A stretch of 64,000 bases of DNA from DASSWG01 sp035705295. Lineage in GTDB: Bacteria > Bacteroidota > Bacteroidia > Flavobacteriales > Flavobacteriaceae. This document shows positions 59,983-64,000 of the stretch, piece by piece; the stretch's first letter is position 1; every line of letters begins with the position of its first letter. Under the pieces are notes generated by a model. It had not been told where the DNA came from and did no database searches. It worked only from the letters and a program-made list of their open reading frames with translations. The stretch covers positions 1 through 64,000 of the forward strand of contig DASSWG010000164.1 in assembly GCA_035705295.1 (NCBI GenBank), read 5' to 3'. The position numbers were made by a program, and so were the translations under genes.

Positions 59983-60669
59983 ATGCAAAAAGAACACTCA
60001 AAAGCCTGGAACGAAATAAAAACCAATGACAGTTGGGCGTTGTTCAAAATTATGGGCGAATTTGTGCACGGATATGAGCGGATGAGCCAAATTGGGCCCT
60101 GCGTCACCATTTTTGGATCGGCGCGGACCAAGCCCGACCAAAAATATTACAAATTCACGGTGGAGCTTGCCAAAAAAATCGTGAAACATGGTTATGGCGT
60201 TATCACCGGCGGCGGGCCCGGAATTATGGAAGCTGGTAACAAAGGTGCACATTTGGCGGGCGGAACTTCCGTGGGCTTGAACATTGCCTTGCCTTTCGAA
60301 CAACACGACAATCCGTATATTGACTCCGATAAGAGCTTGGATTTCGACTACTTTTTCGTTCGAAAAGTAATGTTCGTGAAATATGCACAGGGTTTTGTGG
60401 TGATGCCCGGCGGTTTCGGCACTTTGGACGAACTTTTTGAAGCCATCACCTTGATACAAACCCACAAAATTGATAAATTCCCCATTATTTTGGTGGGTTC
60501 GGAATTTTGGAGCGGTTTGTTGGAATGGATTCAATCCACTTTGTTGGACAGTTTCAAAAACATCAACGCAGGCGATATGGATTTGGTGCAAGTGGTCGAT
60601 ACCACAGACGAAGTGATTGAAATTTTGGATGAATTTTACGAAGAATTCAACCTCAGCCCGAATTTTTAA
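59983..60669 (+). CDS. LOG/TIGR00730 family Rossmann-fold protein
   Basis: A 228-residue protein with the lysine-decarboxylase-like fold. VITGGGPGIMEAGNKGAHLAGG and MPGGFGTLDELFEAITLIQ carry the PGGxGTxxE motif of cytokinin riboside 5'-monophosphate phosphoribohydrolases; many bacterial members release adenine from AMP-like nucleotides. The N-terminal 40 residues are a family-typical helix. It often neighbours uvrA in relatives. Confidence 0.9.
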   Translation: MQKEHSKAWNEIKTNDSWALFKIMGEFVHGYERMSQIGPCVTIFGSARTKPDQKYYKFTVELAKKIVKHGYGVITGGGPGIMEAGNKGAHLAGGTSVGLNIALPFEQHDNPYIDSDKSLDFDYFFVRKVMFVKYAQGFVVMPGGFGTLDELFEAITLIQTHKIDKFPIILVGSEFWSGLLEWIQSTLLDSFKNINAGDMDLVQVVDTTDEVIEILDEFYEEFNLSPNF

Positions 60670-60720
60670 TATTGAAAATCCAAACCCCAACCAACGTCAA
60701 CATATAAACGAACATTTTTT

Positions 60721-63552
60721 ATGAGCAAGCTGCTGTTTTGTTCCTTTTTTTTATTGTCGCTGGTTTCCGCTGCACAAATTGATGTTTCGATAAACGCAGT
60801 TTTGAACGAAGCAGAAAAAACGCTTCAAATCGAACAAAAAATCGTTTATCAAAATACTTCGGAAAATACGCTGAATTTTATTTATTTGAACGATTGGGCG
60901 CACAGTTTCAGCTCAAAAAACACGCCTTTGGCGGAACGTTTTGCCGAAGATTACCAACGCAATTTTCATTTTGCCAAACCCGAAGAACGCGGTTCCACCA
61001 CGATCGATTTTATCAATTCGGAAAACCAAGAACTCGTTTGGGCAAGAACCACGGGGCATCCGGACATTGTTCGTGTTAAACTTAAAAAACCCTTGCCACC
61101 GGGAAAAACCGTTGAACTTTATTTGCAATACGTGGTCAAAATTCCTGCCGATAAATTCACGCGTTACGGCCACGAAAACCTGTCTGACCGGCAGGCAGGC
61201 GGCAATTTCAAACTTCGGTATTGGTTTTTGTCGCCCGCGGTTTACAGCGATGGCTGGCAAACCTACAGCAACAAAAATTTGGGCGATCTTTTTGTACCGA
61301 AAACCAATTTTAAAATTTCCATCAATGTTCCGGCAGATTATCAAGTGGTTTCGCCCTTGAACATGAAATCCGCGGAATACCGTACGTTGCGCAAAACAAT
61401 ATTGCTGGAAGGCAAAAACCGAACGGACACCCGGCTTTATTTGTTGAAAAAAAACCTTCCACCATTTGAAAGGATCAACACCAACCAGTTTCAGGTAATC
61501 ACCAATCTTAAAGATGGAAAACTGGCACTTGGCATGAAACAATTTCTGGTAGGCCGCATTGCCATTTTTTTGGAAAAACGTTTGGGGAAATACCCCTTCG
61601 AAAAAATATTGATCACCCAAGAAGATTATTTGGAAAATCCGGTCTATGGCTTGAACCAATTGCCCAGTTTCATCCGCCCTTTTCCCGATGGATTTCAATA
61701 CGACATCAAGCAACTGAAAACGATCACTTCCACCTATTTGGAAAACACCTTGTTATTGAACCCGAGAACGGAAAAATGGATCATTGACGCCATTCAAATC
61801 AAGTTGATGATGGATTATGTGGACCGGTATTACCCCGACATGAAACTTTTGGGAAGTTTGGCCGATTTTTTCGCGATAGAATGGTTCCACGCCGCCGATT
61901 TGGAATTCAACGATCAATATGCATTTCTTTTTATGCACATGGCGCGCATGAATTTGGACCAAGCCTTGTCCACCCCGCAGGATTCGCTTATAAAATTCAA
62001 CGAAAATATTTCGAACACCTACAAGGCCGGGGTGGGGTTGAATTATTTGGAAAATTTTCTGGAAAATGACGAAACCATCCAAAAATCCATCAAAGAATTT
62101 TATCAAAAATATCGTCTTGAACCCATTTCGGCATCCGATTTTGAGCAAACACTTAAAAAAAACGCACGAAAAAACATAGCTTGGTTTTTTCAAGATTATG
62201 TGGGCACGAACAAAAAAATTGATTTCACGATCGATGATGTTCGAAAAACCGAAGACTCATTGTACGTGACCATCAAAAACAAAACCGAAGCGAACGTTCC
62301 AATCCCACTTTACGGCTTGAGCGATGGAAAAGTGGTTTCCAAAAAATGGGTGGAAAATGTCGGTGAAAAGAAAACCGTTCAAATTCCCCGAAAAAATATA
62401 GACCGCGTGGGCTTGAACTATGAGCAAATCGTTCCCGAATTCAACCAGCGCGACAATTACCACCGGGTCACGACTTTGTTCAACAAACCTTTTCAATTTC
62501 GGTTGTTGCTCGATGCACAAGACCCGCGCTACAACCAAGCTTTCTTGATTCCCGAATTTTCGTACAATTTGTACGACGGCATTGCCATTGGCCCGAAATT
62601 GCACAACAAAACCTTGTTGCGAAAAAATTTCAACTACGATATTTCACCCAAATTTGGATTCAAAAGCCGTTCACTTATCGGTTCCTTGTCCATTTACAAC
62701 ATCGATCAATACAAAAACCAAAAACTGCACGCAATAACTTATGGTTTCGGCGGAACGCGCTATTCTTATGCCAAGGACCTTTATTATTACAAATTGACCC
62801 CTTTTTTGACCCTTTCGTTCCGAAACCCCAACTTGCGGAACAATGAAGCCCAATCGCTTTCCTTGCGAAGCGTGAACGTGATTCGCGACGAAGGAATTGA
62901 AAAGTTGCAGGACGATCCCGATTACAGTGTTTTCAATATTCGCTACGGCTACAGCAACCAAAACATGGTCGATTATTTCACTGCAACGGCCGATTATCAA
63001 GTGGCAAAAGAATTCAGCAAATTTGCGGTGACCGCCACTTATCGGAAACTGTTCCGAAACAACCGCCAAATAAACCTGCGGCTTTTTGCCGGGACCTTTA
63101 TTTTCAACGAGAGTCGCGAAACCGATTTTTTCAGTTTTGCGCTCGATAGGCCTTCCGATTATCTGTTCGATTACAATTATTATGGAAGAAGTGAAAGTTC
63201 CGGGCTTTTCAGCCAACAATTCATTCGTGCCGAAGGAGGTTTCAAATCACAGTTGCAACCAGCATATGCCAATCAATGGATCACCACCCTGAATGCGAGC
63301 ACTAATCTTTGGAAATGGATTTATGTCTATGGCGACGTGGGCTTGGTCAAAAACACCGGTGTTTCCCCGCAGTTTGTTTATGATTCGGGAATTCGGATGA
63401 GCTTTGTGCAAGATTATTTCGAACTTTTCTTCCCGGTATATTCCAATTTAGGATGGGAAATCGACCAGCCCAATTACGATCAAAAAATACGCTTCATCGT
63501 TTCTTTGGACATTTCCACACTGATCAAACTTTTTACCCGGGAGTGGTATTGA
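60721..63552 (+). CDS. M1 peptidase-like protein without zinc site, fused to outer-membrane barrel
   Basis: A 943-residue exported protein. Signal peptide MSKLLFCSFFLLSLVSAAQ; N-terminal M1-type beta domain (about 20-260); gluzincin-like helical region (about 260-500) in which the expected HExxH is replaced by TITSTYLENT and no other zinc triad is visible; a link domain; and from about 585 a C-terminal region of alternating beta strands ending in LIKLFTREWY, like an outer-membrane barrel. It is presumably a non-catalytic binding platform tethered to the outer membrane. Residues 154-160 (LSDRQAG) come from a 21-bp palindrome. Confidence 0.8.
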   Translation: MSKLLFCSFFLLSLVSAAQIDVSINAVLNEAEKTLQIEQKIVYQNTSENTLNFIYLNDWAHSFSSKNTPLAERFAEDYQRNFHFAKPEERGSTTIDFINSENQELVWARTTGHPDIVRVKLKKPLPPGKTVELYLQYVVKIPADKFTRYGHENLSDRQAGGNFKLRYWFLSPAVYSDGWQTYSNKNLGDLFVPKTNFKISINVPADYQVVSPLNMKSAEYRTLRKTILLEGKNRTDTRLYLLKKNLPPFERINTNQFQVITNLKDGKLALGMKQFLVGRIAIFLEKRLGKYPFEKILITQEDYLENPVYGLNQLPSFIRPFPDGFQYDIKQLKTITSTYLENTLLLNPRTEKWIIDAIQIKLMMDYVDRYYPDMKLLGSLADFFAIEWFHAADLEFNDQYAFLFMHMARMNLDQALSTPQDSLIKFNENISNTYKAGVGLNYLENFLENDETIQKSIKEFYQKYRLEPISASDFEQTLKKNARKNIAWFFQDYVGTNKKIDFTIDDVRKTEDSLYVTIKNKTEANVPIPLYGLSDGKVVSKKWVENVGEKKTVQIPRKNIDRVGLNYEQIVPEFNQRDNYHRVTTLFNKPFQFRLLLDAQDPRYNQAFLIPEFSYNLYDGIAIGPKLHNKTLLRKNFNYDISPKFGFKSRSLIGSLSIYNIDQYKNQKLHAITYGFGGTRYSYAKDLYYYKLTPFLTLSFRNPNLRNNEAQSLSLRSVNVIRDEGIEKLQDDPDYSVFNIRYGYSNQNMVDYFTATADYQVAKEFSKFAVTATYRKLFRNNRQINLRLFAGTFIFNESRETDFFSFALDRPSDYLFDYNYYGRSESSGLFSQQFIRAEGGFKSQLQPAYANQWITTLNASTNLWKWIYVYGDVGLVKNTGVSPQFVYDSGIRMSFVQDYFELFFPVYSNLGWEIDQPNYDQKIRFIVSLDISTLIKLFTREWY
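61179..61199 (+). repeat. 21-bp palindromic element in frame within the pseudo-M1 gene
   Basis: CCTGTCTG and CAGGCAGG flank ACCGG, nearly complementary with one mismatch. It starts at the third base of the Asn153 codon and encodes LSDRQAG, the same length, orientation and codon phase as the uvrA element at 10294. Confidence 0.75.
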
Positions 63553-63591
63553 AAACCCGCATTTTGATTTTCAAGAAAAAAAATTTCTGGC

Positions 63592-63621
63592 TTTGACTTC
63601 AGAAATATGCGTGTATATTTG
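63592..63621 (+). promoter_or_regulatory. glmM promoter (TTTG-N18-TATATTTG)
   Basis: TTTG at 63592-63595 and TATATTTG at 63614-63621 are 18 bases apart, one short of the usual 19-21. The ATG follows 53 bases later, and the leader carries ATTCGCGACAGTTCG and CGCATTAATTCG. Confidence 0.65.
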
Positions 63622-63674
63622 TTACCCATAAAATTCGCGACAGTTCGTAAAAAACCCGCATTAATTCGCAAAAC

Positions 63675-64000
63675 ATGACTTTGATAAAATCCATCTCCGG
63701 CATCCGGGGGACCATTGGCGGAAACATCGGTGAAAACCTGACCCCGATCGATATTGTAAAATTTGCTTCCGCATACGGAACTTGGGTAAAAAAGCAACGC
63801 GAAAAAGAAAATTATCGAGTGGTTGTGGGCCGAGATGCGCGAATTTCGGGCGAAATGGTTCAGCAATTGGTAATGAACACGCTTGTTGGAATGGGGATTC
63901 ACGTTGTTGACCTGGGGCTTTCCACCACGCCGACCGTGGAAGTTGCGGTACCTATGGAAAACGCCGACGGTGGAATCATCCTCACGGCAAGCCACAACCC
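63675..64000 (+). CDS. glmM: Phosphoglucosamine mutase, N-terminal part
   Basis: The first 108 residues run off the right edge. MTLIKSISGIRGTIGG opens the phosphohexomutase domain, VVGRDARISGEMVQQLV follows, and the visible end TASHNP contains the serine that carries the phosphate in the active site. The enzyme converts glucosamine-6-phosphate to glucosamine-1-phosphate for peptidoglycan and lipid A, although a phosphomannomutase cannot be excluded without the C-terminus. Confidence 0.85.
   Translation, partial: MTLIKSISGIRGTIGGNIGENLTPIDIVKFASAYGTWVKKQREKENYRVVVGRDARISGEMVQQLVMNTLVGMGIHVVDLGLSTTPTVEVAVPMENADGGIILTASHN

Noticed and set aside
1..64000. tRNA, rRNA or tmRNA genes
   Set aside because: Reading both strands by eye I found no cloverleaf with a TTCGA loop and CCA-like end and no rRNA signature; a computed search could still find a weak candidate.

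Overview
The window looks like chromosome of a Flavobacteriaceae-type member of the Bacteroidota. The evidence is a run of family hallmarks rather than a marker gene: a fused LpxC/FabZ, the type IX secretion regulator PorX, a CarboxypepD-regulatory-type TonB receptor, BshC (bacillithiol), paired UvrA proteins, class-typical ECF sigma factors, almost no Shine-Dalgarno sequences, and many promoters with the Bacteroidota -7 box TAnnTTTG (sometimes with TTTG 18-21 bases upstream). No rRNA, tRNA, CRISPR array, transposase or prophage gene was seen. Both window ends cut genes: an App1-like phosphatase at the left, glmM at the right.

Layout. 1-4.6 kb: lipid turnover (App1-like, diacylglycerol-kinase-like), a hydrolase-OsmC fusion, Cu/Zn SOD lipoprotein, and an ECF sigma/anti-sigma pair. 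4.9-11.1 kb: aroB, bcp, nth, a small protein with an ECF sigma factor, and the first uvrA. 11.4-13.8 kb: two transporters. 13.9-21.1 kb: a leftward envelope block, HD hydrolase - lpxD - lpxC/fabZ - lpxA - efp - second lpxD-like gene - sucD, making the first lipid A precursors plus EF-P and a TCA enzyme. 21.2-26.5 kb: porX, tsaE, a 45-residue lipoprotein overlapping a membrane protein, alanine dehydrogenase and two small conserved proteins. 26.7-30.1 kb: OmpA lipoprotein, glycosyltransferase, proline dehydrogenase. 30.1-36.3 kb: a leftward six-gene MoxR/DUF58/DUF4350/DUF4129/membrane/SpoIIM operon with a divergent RDD gene. 36.4-40 kb: TRIC-like channel, cyclophilin lipoprotein, NUDIX hydrolase, acyltransferase. 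40-41 kb: a repeat-rich junction and an AT-rich DUF2071 gene that looks transferred. 41.1-50.1 kb: a third ECF pair, NDH-2, ribosomal protein L19, a siderophore receptor with a PepSY membrane protein, bshC. 50.2-56.9 kb: hicAB, SIMPL protein, guaA, LysM-PBP lipoprotein-like protein, OsmC, DUF922 and ACP phosphodiesterase. 57-64 kb: second uvrA, LOG-family protein, a pseudo-M1 peptidase fused to a beta barrel, glmM.

The most unusual structure is not a gene. Non-coding gaps carry several families of short palindromes and degenerate repeats, and one 21-bp palindrome family also sits in frame, in the same codon phase, inside two unrelated proteins (uvrA and the pseudo-M1 gene). A second point of interest is the DUF2071 gene, whose stop codon lies inside a palindromic repeat and whose left edge resembles the tail of that repeat, like a mobile cassette. 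Other points are likely leaderless starts (guaA, hicA), a divergent gene pair whose start codons overlap by 7 bp, and a 62-bp out-of-frame gene overlap.
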